Below, in pieces: positions 27,101-36,300 of a stretch of 64,000 nucleotides of DNA (its first letter is position 1; each line of letters opens with the position of its first letter). This DNA comes from Streptomyces aureus (GTDB lineage: Bacteria > Actinomycetota > Actinomycetes > Streptomycetales > Streptomycetaceae). The DNA lies in contig NZ_JNZD01000020.1 of assembly GCF_000725495.1 (NCBI RefSeq), forward strand, positions 87,161-151,160, given 5' to 3'. The notes below the pieces were generated by a model, which worked only from the letters and a program-made list of their open reading frames with translations, made no database searches and had not been told where the DNA came from. The position numbers and the translations under genes were made by a program.

Positions 27101-28389
27101 TGGAGACCTGCCCGGACCAGCAGTTCACCGGCTTGCTGAGTGATCTCGGCCGCCTCGTCCGCCGCATGCTTGACGTCCTGGGCCGCTTCGTTGCACGCGT
27201 CGGCGTTGCGTCCTTCTTCCTCGCGGGCCGCCTTGGCGGTTGACATGGCGTTGCGGGCGGCCGCTTCCAGGGCCTGCAGGGTGCTCAGGCGTTCGCTGAG
27301 TTCCCGGGCAGCCTTGTATTCGCTCGACTGCCGGATTCCGGCGACGAGTGCTTCCAACTCGTCGCGGTAGCCTTCTAGTTCACTGCCTTCAGCCACTGCG
27401 TCGGCATGGTCGCGGACGAGCTGGAGGTGCGCTTTCTCCCGTTGTGCGGCCGCCGTGTCGGTGTCCCGGGCGAGAACGGCCGCAGCCTGGGTGCGGTCAC
27501 TGGCGGTGATGCAGACGCCCGTGGCGTATCGGGTGTAGACCCTGAGGAAGTCTGCGACGTGACCGTAGGCGGCTTCCAGCCGGGCCAGCGCAGCCCGGGT
27601 TTCTTCCAGCCCGTCGAGTTCCTCACCCGCTGTAGCGATGGCTTTGTCCGACAGAGGGGGCAGGGCGTCGGAAAGGATCTGGGGCAGACGGCCTTCGTCG
27701 ATCCGATTGCCCACGTCGGGTGAGCGCAGTGTGTGCAACAACTGCAGCAGACCCGCATACCGCTCCCGTCCCTGGTCGCCGTGGAGTCCGAAGACAGCCG
27801 CGCGTACCCGGTCCCGGTGGACGTCGGGAGACGACGTCAGACGGTCCGCTCCGATGGCTGCGGCCAGACCTTCCTTCGACAGTGGGACCCGGCCGGTGTC
27901 GAGAAGGGACAGATCCTTGTCGACCTGCAGGGGAGTGAGGAAGTACCAGGCTTTCGCTTCCGCTGTGCTGTGCGAGAAGCGGATCAGGGCGCCTGTGGTC
28001 AGGAACTCTGTGCGCTGTTTGCCGCCGGTGTCCTCCACGTCACGGGTGAGCTCCAGCCACACATATCCGAGCCGGTTGGCCTGGCCCTCCCCGCCCGCCC
28101 GCATCAGGTCCTCCAGCCGGACCTTGCCGGACCCGGTGGCGTCCATGCGGCGCCGGTCGGCGTCCAGCACGAACGGCAACAGCATCTCCAGGGCCCGGGA
28201 CTTGCCCGATCCGTTCGATCCCCGCAGTACGAGGCGGCCGCCCGAGAGATCGAAGCGCTGGTCGAAATAGAACCAGACGTTGACGATTCCCGCCCGGTTC
28301 AGCCGCCACCGGTAGGGATGGACCGCACTGGCTTGCCCGCTTGCAGGGCTGTCGGGCTTGCGCGGGCCGGGAAAGGCGAGAGCACTCAC
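24157..28389 (-). CDS. jetC: Wadjet type II subunit JetC (SMC/SbcC-like ATPase, TIGR02680 family)
   Basis: A 1410-residue ATPase whose GTG start overlaps the jetB stop (GTGA). The P-loop GSNGSGKS lies at 57-64 and is followed by MLLPFVLDADRRRMDATGSG. The middle is dominated by long Ala/Glu/Arg-rich coiled coils. The C-terminal head carries a signature-like LSQGETRFVSYVTLFAAADAY and a Walker B RLILLDDAFAKVDHRTIGEL with the switch HALWG. The length and architecture fit MukB-like SMC arms. It should dimerise, hydrolyse ATP and extrude DNA loops as the motor of the plasmid-restriction complex with JetA and JetB. Confidence 0.93.
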   Translation of the reverse strand: MSALAFPGPRKPDSPASGQASAVHPYRWRLNRAGIVNVWFYFDQRFDLSGGRLVLRGSNGSGKSRALEMLLPFVLDADRRRMDATGSGKVRLEDLMRAGGEGQANRLGYVWLELTRDVEDTGGKQRTEFLTTGALIRFSHSTAEAKAWYFLTPLQVDKDLSLLDTGRVPLSKEGLAAAIGADRLTSSPDVHRDRVRAAVFGLHGDQGRERYAGLLQLLHTLRSPDVGNRIDEGRLPQILSDALPPLSDKAIATAGEELDGLEETRAALARLEAAYGHVADFLRVYTRYATGVCITASDRTQAAAVLARDTDTAAAQREKAHLQLVRDHADAVAEGSELEGYRDELEALVAGIRQSSEYKAARELSERLSTLQALEAAARNAMSTAKAAREEEGRNADACNEAAQDVKHAADEAAEITQQAGELLVRAGLHTPLPPAPDIEVRPSEPVMEPVRTAVDADPEPVDRPGALRLVPAPDSIAATIDELLAAIPALRSAASTRAQQAAARASEAREVALALEKVRRAQDRAEDAAEDANTAEGKAERAETNRDEAATKLAVDWRAWTASARSRRLLGAIDWHGTAVAALLNDVEALSGDVPDGPEADRELAFLDALAQQMAAPARALHAQQMAALAAQAQQEQARREQLLAEARELRRERDVPPAVPDWLDSPPPGAPALWQLLEFRPEVDAPLRAGVEGALLASGLLYGVLTQDGNVIASNGQLLLTTDGPPALRSLRTLLVPTGSDGRTTARINAVLDQIGLSPGHSTWVSSDGAWGNGPLRGRHLPATARYIGATARAAARAARLAEIDVLLEQLQQTAQARSEQQDALLTGLRDLEGHLVEAPRSVQLATLRLQAASARTDAVACRRQASVLAEEAERMQRAWTARQRSHREICTALGMPEDADGLRTMQACAEQSHAMCRNVSRASEAVKKHLGRQLLLLTRLNTVRDRRSTAEEHAESAALDWLREASALAALRESLGSSPQEVHDRLDAAERELKQTKEILQRTNSQVLGLTGQVAAAKEKAQGAREKAQEARAALVQQAKTLHRRLGHPALAVALVPGTIAPAVLLSTSASADDVLAAVREVRAAVQRPDNTADATALVRAQSVLERNTAGAYDVTVTIEDELHVVELTDASGRRHIADAAADLRERRDRGRSALTQRERTAFHNFVLGGMAEELRNRILEAESLVKAMNASLEPITTSHGIGVKIRWRLADSANEHIMRIKELMKRDVQVLRVTESEELISQLKTLVDAAYSNDPQAGYATHLHTALDYRAWHVVDAYITGPEPGQERKISRRAKLSQGETRFVSYVTLFAAADAYLSSLPDTGRALRLILLDDAFAKVDHRTIGELMALLVRLDLDFVMTGHALWGFFAEVPALDTYEVRRAEGTAAVTTHVHWDGRTRHLRAAS

Positions 28390-29657
28390 AGTGCCTCCCT
28401 GAGGAGGGATTCAGCGAACAGTGCACCGGAAGGCGACGCGCCAGCGCGCGGTGTGTTGCCCCGTTGCCGTGCTGTGCGTGTTGGCTGAGCGTGCGGTTGA
28501 GGCCGGTAGCGGGCCGCTGCAGGATGCAGCACCAGACCTTCGGGCAGGCTGCAGGCCAGCGCCATCGATTCCAGCAGGGCCACCACCTCCTTCTGTAGAC
28601 GCGCCGGATCGGCGATGTAGGCCCCGGCCCAGGCTTTGGCGTAGCGCGAGGCCAGGGCGTCCAGTTCACTGCGAACCGTGTCCCACGGTGTCAGGAGGCC
28701 CGGGACATCTGCCCCGGCTCCGGGGACGTGGTGACCCACCGTCGGCCGGCCCAGATCGGTCAGCGCGTCGGTCAGCAGCAGCGCGGCCTGGCGTACGGTG
28801 CCCGGACCCGGATAGGCCACATCGCTGAGGGTTCCTTCGGTGTCATAGGCCAGGGCTCCCTCTGCTCTGACCTCCAGCGTCAGCCCGAAGTGCTCCTCTA
28901 AAAGACGCGTCAGCTCCGAGCGTTCCCGAGAGAGGACATCACGCTCGTCCTCCGGGAGCTCTTCCCGCTTCACCAGCGGGTTTTCCACCAGTCGGCGTCG
29001 CAGACTGCGCCGGGGCTCGGATGCCCCGCTCGGCAGCTGGGATGCCAGGTCGGACAGGGAGGTCACGTTACGCAACGGGCGGGGGAGCACATGCGGCAGC
29101 AGGGGGCGGTGGATCTGCAACACACCCTCCTCGCGGCGTTCACTCCACGCGGACAACGATCCGTCGGTCTCGGTCAGCACACCCCAGTCGATGAGAAGCC
29201 CGACGGCCTGCACCAAGCGGCGGTTTTCCGAAGGGGTGTCGCGCAGTTCCACACCGGCAGAGGCGGCGTCTGCCCGCACCTGTTCGACCAATGAGGAGAT
29301 CAGCAGCCACTCCCCGGTGCCGGGGGTGAGCAATGCGGCACAGGCCAGCGAGAACAACGCATAGGTCTGCGGGGTGAAAGGGGGACTGTCTCCGCGCTGG
29401 ACGGGTCGCAGTGGGCTGTCCGGACTCGGCGGCGTCTTCACCAGCCGGGCAAAGGACGTCTCGACGATGAGGTGATAGCTCAGGAGTTTGGCGAAAGTGG
29501 ACCGCAGCGCGACGGAATGCCTGCGGACCAAGGCCAGTTCGTCCGGCTGCCGGTGCGACGTCAGCACGGGCTGGGCCAGCAGGGTGCGGGCAGCCATACG
29601 CCGCTCCGCCGTCTCGTGCTGCGCGGTGGAGCCGTGCGGCATGGTGATCACCCTCAC
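28386..29657 (-). CDS. jetB: Wadjet type II subunit JetB (DUF2398, TIGR02678 family)
   Basis: A 423-residue protein whose GTG start overlaps the jetA stop (GTGA). The first residues include ERRMAARTLLAQPVLTSHR, followed by ELALVRRHSVALRSTFAKLL and YHLIVETSFARLVKTPP, characteristic of the DUF2398 family. It consists of winged-helix-like modules and matches the kleisin-interacting (MukE-like) subunit of SMC complexes. An internal ATG five codons in is possible, but the overlap favours the GTG. It should bridge JetA and JetC in the loop-extruding complex. Confidence 0.9.
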   Translation of the reverse strand: MRVITMPHGSTAQHETAERRMAARTLLAQPVLTSHRQPDELALVRRHSVALRSTFAKLLSYHLIVETSFARLVKTPPSPDSPLRPVQRGDSPPFTPQTYALFSLACAALLTPGTGEWLLISSLVEQVRADAASAGVELRDTPSENRRLVQAVGLLIDWGVLTETDGSLSAWSERREEGVLQIHRPLLPHVLPRPLRNVTSLSDLASQLPSGASEPRRSLRRRLVENPLVKREELPEDERDVLSRERSELTRLLEEHFGLTLEVRAEGALAYDTEGTLSDVAYPGPGTVRQAALLLTDALTDLGRPTVGHHVPGAGADVPGLLTPWDTVRSELDALASRYAKAWAGAYIADPARLQKEVVALLESMALACSLPEGLVLHPAAARYRPQPHAQPTRTARQRGNTPRAGASPSGALFAESLLREAL

Positions 29658-31264
29658 TGGGTGCCTCCTGCGGCCGAGGGCGGCTGCCGGTCCCCGCCCG
29701 CGTGGTCAGCGTATGCGTCTGCGGCGCTCTTTTCCGGCGTATCGCCGGGGCGGCTCTGGTCGCTGGCACAGGCATTGAGAGCCAGACACAAGAAGGTCGT
29801 CTCGCCGTCGTCCGACCTGACCACGGTGTCGGTGTCCGATTCCGCGACGTCCACAGCGACGTTGAGATCGACGTCGTCCACGCGCACCGCTTCTGACGGG
29901 CTGAGCTCTTTGGCCAGCGCCATGGATACCAGCTCCAGCAGCAGATCACGGGCAGCAGGAGTGAGGTGCGCCCCGTCCAGCACACCGGCAGCGGCGAGTT
30001 CGGCTCCGGCTGCCAGCCGGGCCGTGAGCTCCTGGGCGGCTTCCTCCTGCAGGCGGGTGATGTCCATGCCCGGGTCGGGCACCCGTGCGGTGCGTCCGCG
30101 CGCCGTGCGGTCACCACGCTCCCGCAAGGAGACCGGGACGTCCACCGGGCCGGCGTCCCACCACGAGGTCGAAGCGGTGTCGCGGGGGTCGGCCTCGTCG
30201 GGTCCGAAGCTCACATGGCGTGCGGGGTAGGCGCCGAAGGCGGCCGAGAATCCGCGGTGGGCCTCTTCGACACTGGCCTGCGCGAACAGGCCGGCCAGGT
30301 GCATCAAATCGCTGCGCCTCGCCCCTCCGGTACCGCCAGGGGTGAGCATGCGTCGCGCGTTGGTGAGCAACTGCCCCAGAGCCGATTCGGCCGCGGCCCG
30401 CAGCTGCGCCGGGCCGGACATGCCTCCGTCGCCGCCGCTGTACCAGGCCAGCAGCTCTGCCCAGTCGCTGTACTGCCGGCCGGGCAGCCGCTCGACGGGG
30501 GCGCCGTCCGCAGAGGCCAGGCCCGGCAGGCTGTCGAGGGCACTCAGAATCTGGTCCAGGACCGGCTGGAGGTCTTCCAGGCATTTCAGGACCGCGGGTG
30601 AGTGACGGGACACGTCGGTGTCGATGAGGTGGACGTATTCCAGCAGCAGGCCCTTGAACGACGCGTACTCCTCACCGGCCAGGTCGTAGCGGACCAGCAC
30701 GGAGGACAGATAGGCGTAGAAGTCACGGATGCTGTCGGCGAAGTACGACTGGTTGGTGAAGGCGGTGGTGACATCGGCTGCCAGGGCTTCGGCGTCGATG
30801 GTGCGGGGGTGGTGTGCCTGGCGGAGGATCTTCGACAGCAGCGCGGCCATGCTGCCGAGCAGTTCGCGTGCCACCTCCCGCGCGCCGTCGCGCATCTGCA
30901 GGACCTTGGTGACCTGTCGGTGGACCGTGCCGCCGAGCCGGGTGACCTGAAAACGGGCCCGGGTGTAGCGCAGCGCGGCGACCGTGGGGACACGGGGGTC
31001 ACGTGCGGACGGCATGAGGTTCTTCCAGCGGACCAGGCTGGTGCAGCGGGCCTCCGCCTCCTCCGGGGACAGGGCTATGCCCCGATTTGCCAGTGCCTCA
31101 CTGACCTCGGCTGCGGACAGGTCGGTCAGCAGTGTCTGCGTGAACTGGTCCATGATGGCGAGGTATTCGGCCGCATTGTCGACCGTGACATACCTGAAGA
31201 GATCGCGCCGCTCGTCCAAGTCGTCTTCGAGGCCGTCGTCGCCACCGAAGTAGCCTTCCCTCAA
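29654..31264 (-). CDS. jetA: Wadjet type II subunit JetA (DUF2397, TIGR02677 family)
   Basis: The 536-residue product starts at a TTG preceded by GAGGGGGACGGGAG; no ATG or GTG occurs nearby. Recognisable pieces are LFRYVTVDNAAEYLAIMDQF at the N-terminus, LRYTRARFQVTRLGGTVHRQ in the middle, and HMxFGPDEADPRDTASTSWW-like sequence near 330. The C-terminus has DVAESDTDTVVRSD. These match the DUF2397 kleisin-like family. It is the first gene of jetABCD and should bind JetB and the JetC heads. The operon promoter must lie in the 148 bases between this start and the PIN gene end. Confidence 0.9.
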   Translation of the reverse strand: MREGYFGGDDGLEDDLDERRDLFRYVTVDNAAEYLAIMDQFTQTLLTDLSAAEVSEALANRGIALSPEEAEARCTSLVRWKNLMPSARDPRVPTVAALRYTRARFQVTRLGGTVHRQVTKVLQMRDGAREVARELLGSMAALLSKILRQAHHPRTIDAEALAADVTTAFTNQSYFADSIRDFYAYLSSVLVRYDLAGEEYASFKGLLLEYVHLIDTDVSRHSPAVLKCLEDLQPVLDQILSALDSLPGLASADGAPVERLPGRQYSDWAELLAWYSGGDGGMSGPAQLRAAAESALGQLLTNARRMLTPGGTGGARRSDLMHLAGLFAQASVEEAHRGFSAAFGAYPARHVSFGPDEADPRDTASTSWWDAGPVDVPVSLRERGDRTARGRTARVPDPGMDITRLQEEAAQELTARLAAGAELAAAGVLDGAHLTPAARDLLLELVSMALAKELSPSEAVRVDDVDLNVAVDVAESDTDTVVRSDDGETTFLCLALNACASDQSRPGDTPEKSAADAYADHAGGDRQPPSAAGGTQ

Positions 31265-31412
31265 CTCCCGTCCCCCTCAGGCCGTTCTCTCGGCCGCGTG
31301 AGGCCAGGAAGGTATCGATTGTCAGGGTAGGGCGGGAAGCACCCGCTTCCCGATGATCGATCACAAAGGACCGAAAATAATCGAATCTTGACAGGGGTCG
31401 GCCTGGAGGGGG

Positions 31413-31952
31413 CTAGCGGAGCAGACCGGAAGGATCGTCCGGTATGGAGAGGTGCCGTCCGGCATCCCGCATCTGTCGCAGGAGCTTGTAGGCATCGGTG
31501 TGGGTGATGTCGCCCGCGCTGCATCCATGGGCCATCACGTCCCAGGTTTCCAGCGTGGTAATGCCCTGACGGCGGGCGTGATCGCACGCCGCGCGGTCGT
31601 CGCTGAGCCAGAAGGAACTTCTGAAGTCCGGCCAGTGCTGAATGACGTGCAGTGTCTGCGCTTCTCCCAGATGCTGCAGAGGTGCACTGGCGGAGCCGCC
31701 GAATGCGGCCCGGCGCACGCGCTCGACCAGGTCGGCCTCGGACATCTGGATTTCCAGAGGCTCCCCGAGCCATCCGCTGACGGCCACATCGGCGAGTTGG
31801 GCGTAGGTGTTCTGAGCCGACCTGCTTGCTTCGTAGGCGACTGCTTCGGTCCACCGCCCCCGCCCGTTGAGGATGTTTTCGAGCAGGCCGAGGGCGTCGA
31901 CGCAGGCGAAGTTGCACAGCACGGTGTTGTCGGGGAACCACCACGAGGTCAC
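31413..31952 (-). CDS. PIN-domain ribonuclease, putative toxin
   Basis: A 179-residue protein starts at a GTG overlapping the stop of the XRE/ImmA gene (GTGA). PIN features are the N-terminal Asp in WWFPDNTVLCNFA, an acidic mid-region (SEADLVERVRRAAF), and the C-terminal LSDDRAACDHARRQGITTLE with a nearby TWDV. These line up with the four acidic metal-binding sites of PIN nucleases. PIN toxins cut RNA when their antitoxin is degraded. Coupling to an upstream XRE plus zinc-peptidase gene suggests a two-gene toxin-antitoxin or defence module. It lies between jetA and sbcC. Confidence 0.82.
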   Translation of the reverse strand: MTSWWFPDNTVLCNFACVDALGLLENILNGRGRWTEAVAYEASRSAQNTYAQLADVAVSGWLGEPLEIQMSEADLVERVRRAAFGGSASAPLQHLGEAQTLHVIQHWPDFRSSFWLSDDRAACDHARRQGITTLETWDVMAHGCSAGDITHTDAYKLLRQMRDAGRHLSIPDDPSGLLR

Positions 31953-33121
31953 GGGAAGAAGGCCAGTTCTGCAGGGCTGGTCGCTGGGGCGCCGGGCGGC
32001 GAAGTCCCCTCGCGCGCCCCAGGATCCGGATGGAAGAGGTCCAGCAGTCGTTCGGAGTCCAGCCCGGTCACGGTGGCGACGAGCCGGATGCTGATGTCCC
32101 CCCTCGCGTAGGCGGAAATGGCCAGTTCGGCCAGGCTGGCGGAGTACCAGCCGTCGCCGGCCTGCTGGGCGTACTGCATGTGCCGACCGGGGTCTCCCGC
32201 ATGCTCGGCCGCCGTGCGGGTGGTGGCGGCTGACCACGAGCGGCGCTGTTCGTCGCTGATGATTCCGAGCGTACGCAGTCGCGTTGCCATCGCGCTGGGG
32301 GAAACCTGGTACTCCCACGACAGGGACAGCAGCGCTTCCCTGTTCAGGCGGCCCGCGTTGCCTGCGCTGTGTGACAGTTCCTTGCGCGGCATGAGCAGTT
32401 CGGCGGCGAAGGCGTTGGCCCTGATCTCTGCCCGACCCTGGTCCGTACTGGGGGTCACGTGCTCGGTGAGCGGCCGGTCGGTGGCGTCGCCGGCCAGGAT
32501 GTGGCCCAGTTCGTGGGCCAGGGTGAAGCGCTGGCGCGTCCACACGTCCGTGCGGCCGACCAGCACGAGACGGAAGTCGCCCGTATCCCACGACAGTCCG
32601 TCGAGACCGTCAGGAAGGTCGGTGGCCGCGGCGATGAGGCCGAAGGCTTTCTCCCACTGTTCGGCAAGCCCCCGCACGGTGACTCCACGCGGACTGTGAC
32701 CGATCATGGCTGAGGCGTCCTCGGCCAGTTGGGAACCTTGCGCGATGAGGTCGGACCCGTCGGGCAGGGAGGGCAGCCGGGGCAGGTCCGGGCGGTGTCC
32801 GACGCCGGCCAGAGCGTCGATGCTCTCGGCGTAGCGCAAGGCGGCCGCCCTGCTGTCGTCCGGTGCCGCCACGCCCCGCGCGCGGGTGCGGGCGGCCATC
32901 GCCGTGGCCTGGCGCGGCTCGGTGCCGTGCAGCAGCCAGTCGACCGTCGTGTGCCCTTGCTCGGCGATGAGTGCCAGTTCCAGGGAGGTGAAACGCCGTG
33001 CTCCGTTGAGGGATTTGCTGAGCTTGTCGGCGGTCATCCCTATGCGCCGCGCGAACTCCACCTGGTTGTCGCCGACGCCCTCGAGTACCTGGCGCACTCG
33101 CGCATTCAACGATTCCGTCAT
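31949..33121 (-). CDS. XRE-family regulator fused to ImmA/IrrE zinc metallopeptidase
   Basis: The ATG at 33121 has GGTGGGG upstream; the longer upstream frame has no support. Residues 1-65 form an XRE helix-turn-helix (NQVEFARRIGMTADKLSKSL, TVDWLLHG). The middle and C-terminal part is a COG2856-type Zn-peptidase with HELGHILAGD at the metal site and NAFAAELLMPRKEL afterwards. These proteins act as antitoxins or as regulators cleaved or activated under stress. The 390-residue product likely represses its own operon through the palindrome at 33142-33156. The PIN toxin is translationally coupled downstream. Confidence 0.9.
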   Translation of the reverse strand: MTESLNARVRQVLEGVGDNQVEFARRIGMTADKLSKSLNGARRFTSLELALIAEQGHTTVDWLLHGTEPRQATAMAARTRARGVAAPDDSRAAALRYAESIDALAGVGHRPDLPRLPSLPDGSDLIAQGSQLAEDASAMIGHSPRGVTVRGLAEQWEKAFGLIAAATDLPDGLDGLSWDTGDFRLVLVGRTDVWTRQRFTLAHELGHILAGDATDRPLTEHVTPSTDQGRAEIRANAFAAELLMPRKELSHSAGNAGRLNREALLSLSWEYQVSPSAMATRLRTLGIISDEQRRSWSAATTRTAAEHAGDPGRHMQYAQQAGDGWYSASLAELAISAYARGDISIRLVATVTGLDSERLLDLFHPDPGAREGTSPPGAPATSPAELAFFP

Positions 33122-33141
33122 TACCCCACCGTAATCGGGCG

Positions 33142-33156
33142 TTGCGAAAATCGCAA
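33142..33156. promoter_or_regulatory. Palindromic operator upstream of the XRE antitoxin
   Basis: TTGCGA-AAA-TCGCAA is a perfect 6-3-6 palindrome 21 bases before the start codon of the XRE/ImmA gene. It fits the usual place and size of an XRE autorepressor site. Occupancy by the adjacent protein is inference. Confidence 0.6.
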
Positions 33157-33321
33157 TGATTTGATCGCGGGTGGCCTTACTTGATCGGGTGTGGTCACGA
33201 TATTGCTCCTGGGCGCCAACGAATGATGCAGTCACATTGTGCAACGACCTGCGCCGCTTCGTGTGGCGCAGCAGGGGCGTCGAACAACAGCACGGCGCAG
33301 CTCCAAGACCGGGAGAGGGGG

Positions 33322-36300
33322 TCATGTGAGCTCGGCCAGGTTGTGGGAGTCGCTGCGCACGAGGGTGTGATGTTCTTCCGGGGCGAGCCAGCGGGCGGTG
33401 GAACCCGAGACGTCCTTCTTCACCCACAGGACGTCGTGGACGCTTTCCGCGACGGGGTGAAGGTGACTGATGACGGCCAGGAGTTTGTCGCTGCCGACGT
33501 GGGTGCGCAGCACGGACAGGGCGCTTTCGAGTGCCCCGGCGTCCAGGGTGGCGAATCCTTCGTCGAGGAAGAGACTCTCCAGTCGGGCGCTGGTGCGGCT
33601 GTGCAGTTCGACCAGGGCCAGGGACAGAGCGAGCGAGGCCTGAAAGGTCTCCCCGCCCGAGAGGGTCCTGGGGCTGCGGGCGGTGTTGTTGCCGAGGCTG
33701 ACGATGCGGAAGTCCTTGCTGAAGGCGAACTGGCCCGCGGACAGCTCTTTGAGCAGGCGGCTCCCGTGGATGAGCAGGGCGTGGGTACGCAGGTCGGCCA
33801 GGTGGCTGGGGAACTTGGAGTCGCTCATCTGCTCATACAGCCCGGTCCAGGCGGACTGCTGCTGCTTGCCCGCTGCGATGGCTGCCTCGAGTTCGAGGAC
33901 GTGGGGGATCTGGGCGAGCGCTTCCTCGAGGTCGGATGTTGCGCGCTCGGCCTCTTTGCGCAAGGCGCCCGTCTGTTCGTGGACGGGAGTCAGCAGGTCG
34001 GCGGCGAACAGCAGATCCATGCCGGCTGCAAGGGGAAGGGGAGTCTGTGGGGTGAGGGCCATGAGGGCCTGGTAGGCGGTGGCGGCCTTGGCGGCGAGCC
34101 CGTCGAGGGTGTTCTGGGTGCTGCGCCGCCCGGCGTCGAGGGCCTCGTGGAGAGCAGCACAGGCCGCATCGAGAGCGGTGGCGTGGTCCGCCACGTCCTG
34201 CGGCTCGTCCCACGCGGCGGGCGGGGGCGGCAGCGGCACGGCGCCGTCGTGGAGCAGGTGCGCCGCGGTCGCGGCCGCGGCCGCGCGCCGTTCGAGCTCT
34301 GCCTGCTGGCGGCGCAGCGGTTCGGCGACGCACCGCCGGTGCTCACCGGCCAGTCTCTCCCTCTGGGTGGCCAGCTCCCGCAGGTCTTCGAGAGCCTGGG
34401 TGTATGCGCGGTCGAGGTCGCCGAGGCGGCCCAGATGCGCGGCGACTGCCGACGTGCAGGCGGCGATGGCCTGTGGCGACGGCAGTGCGTCCGCGTCCGG
34501 CAAGCTGAGGCGGACCGGCTGCGGCATCGACGTCAACCGGTCGAGGAACTGCCGGCGTGCACGGTCCAGTCGCTGCTGCTCCCGCTCTGCCTTCTCGCGG
34601 CCGGCACTGAGGGTCTTGCGCCGCTGGCCGAGTGCCGCCTGCCCGGCCTGGACCTCCGCCGCGGCCGACCGGGCGGTGTCATGAACGGCGGTGGCGGCGT
34701 CCTGCGCCCGGCCGACACGCAACCGGGCCTGCGGCAGCAAGGTCTCCAGCAGGGCGAGGCGCTCGGCCGCGGTCTGTCGCCCATGGGCGAGGAGCGCATC
34801 CACGGCGGCACCGGCTTCCGCGAGAACCTGCGCGGCGAAGGACTCTGGTGCGTCGTGGCCGGTCAGGGTCGCCACGTCCTGGGCATGCTGCTGGACAGGG
34901 GAGAGCTGGGCGTCCATGCGGCCAGTGGCGGCTTCGGCCTTCTCGCGGTGCTCCTGCTGCGCCCGCTGCGCCTGCAGGATTTCGCTCTGGACGTCCCGCA
35001 GCACGTGGAGGGCGTTGTTGGCGGCGGTGGCAGCTTTTGCCCTGGCCTGCTTGGCCTGTTTTAGCGCCTTGGGATCCTGAGGCTCGGGAGCGGCGTAGGA
35101 GTCGTCGACGGGATGTGTGCAGACGGGGCAGGCATCACCCGTGGACAGGCCTCGGCCCGCGGTGTGGGCGGCTTCGCTGCGCTGAACCTCTTCCACCGCC
35201 CGTTCGGCCTCTTCCAGCAGTCCGCGCTGCCGTGCGAGGGCGGCCTCGGCGTCGGCCGAGGCCGCGGAGAGCTCTCCGTATCGGTCCCGGGCCGCGGTCT
35301 CCTCGCCGCGGTGACCGGCGACGGCTGCGCCCTCCTCGAGCAGGACGCGGACGGCGCCCGTCAGGCGTTCGAGGGCGGAGCCGGCCTCGTCCGCCCGCGT
35401 GTGGGCGCGTTCGGCGTTCTCCCGGAGCCCGGTCAGCCGGGCCGCCTGGTCGGCCAGACGTTCCTCGTCGCTTGCGATGGACTGCTCGTCCTTCTGGAAG
35501 CGGTCGAGGTCCTGCTGTAGTTCCTGCTGCTGCTCGCCGATGCTGTTCAGCAGCCCGGGGGCGCCCTCCAGCACCTCCGCTGCGGCGGCGAGCGTGCTGA
35601 TGCTCAGACCGGCGGTGCGGTCCTCGTCCAGCGAAGCCTGCAGCCGGTCACGCTTTTGTTCGGCTTTCTCCTGCGAGCGGTGGGCGATCTCCAACTGCCT
35701 GCGCAGGGCCTGGTCGTCGGTGATGAGAGCGGTGAGCGGGGCGTGGACGTCGGTCGCAGTGCATTCGGTCAGGGCAGTAGCCGCGCGGGTGGTGTCCGTA
35801 CTGTGCTGCTGCAGGTCACCGGCCTGACGCTGCAGTTCGCACAGCGTCTTCAGGTGCCCGGACAGGTCGGCCGCTGTCTTTTCGGCCTGCGTCTGGCGGA
35901 TGCGCAGGCGGTGAGCGTCGGCTTCGGGGTCCTCGGCCAGGCGGCCGCGCGCCTCGGTCGCCCGGAGCACGAGATCGGTGAACCGTGCCCGCCGGTTGTC
36001 GGCGCGCTGGCGCAGGCGCTGGAGCTCCTCGATGCCGAGCAGGGACTTCAAGAGCTGGGTGCGGTGGGTACCGGTCGCGTTGAGGAGGACGTCGAACTTG
36101 CCCTGGGGCAGCAGCACCGCACTCTTGAAGCTGTCGTATTCCAGGTTCAGCAGTTGCCTGATGCGCTGGTTGACCCGTGTGGCGCCGTCGACCGATGTGC
36201 CGTGGGCGGTGTCACCGCCGTGCAGGCGTACGTCGGAGGCGCGGCCGCCTCGGTGGCAGACGCGGGTGACGTGCCAGGTGGTCCCGTCGACGGCGAAGGC

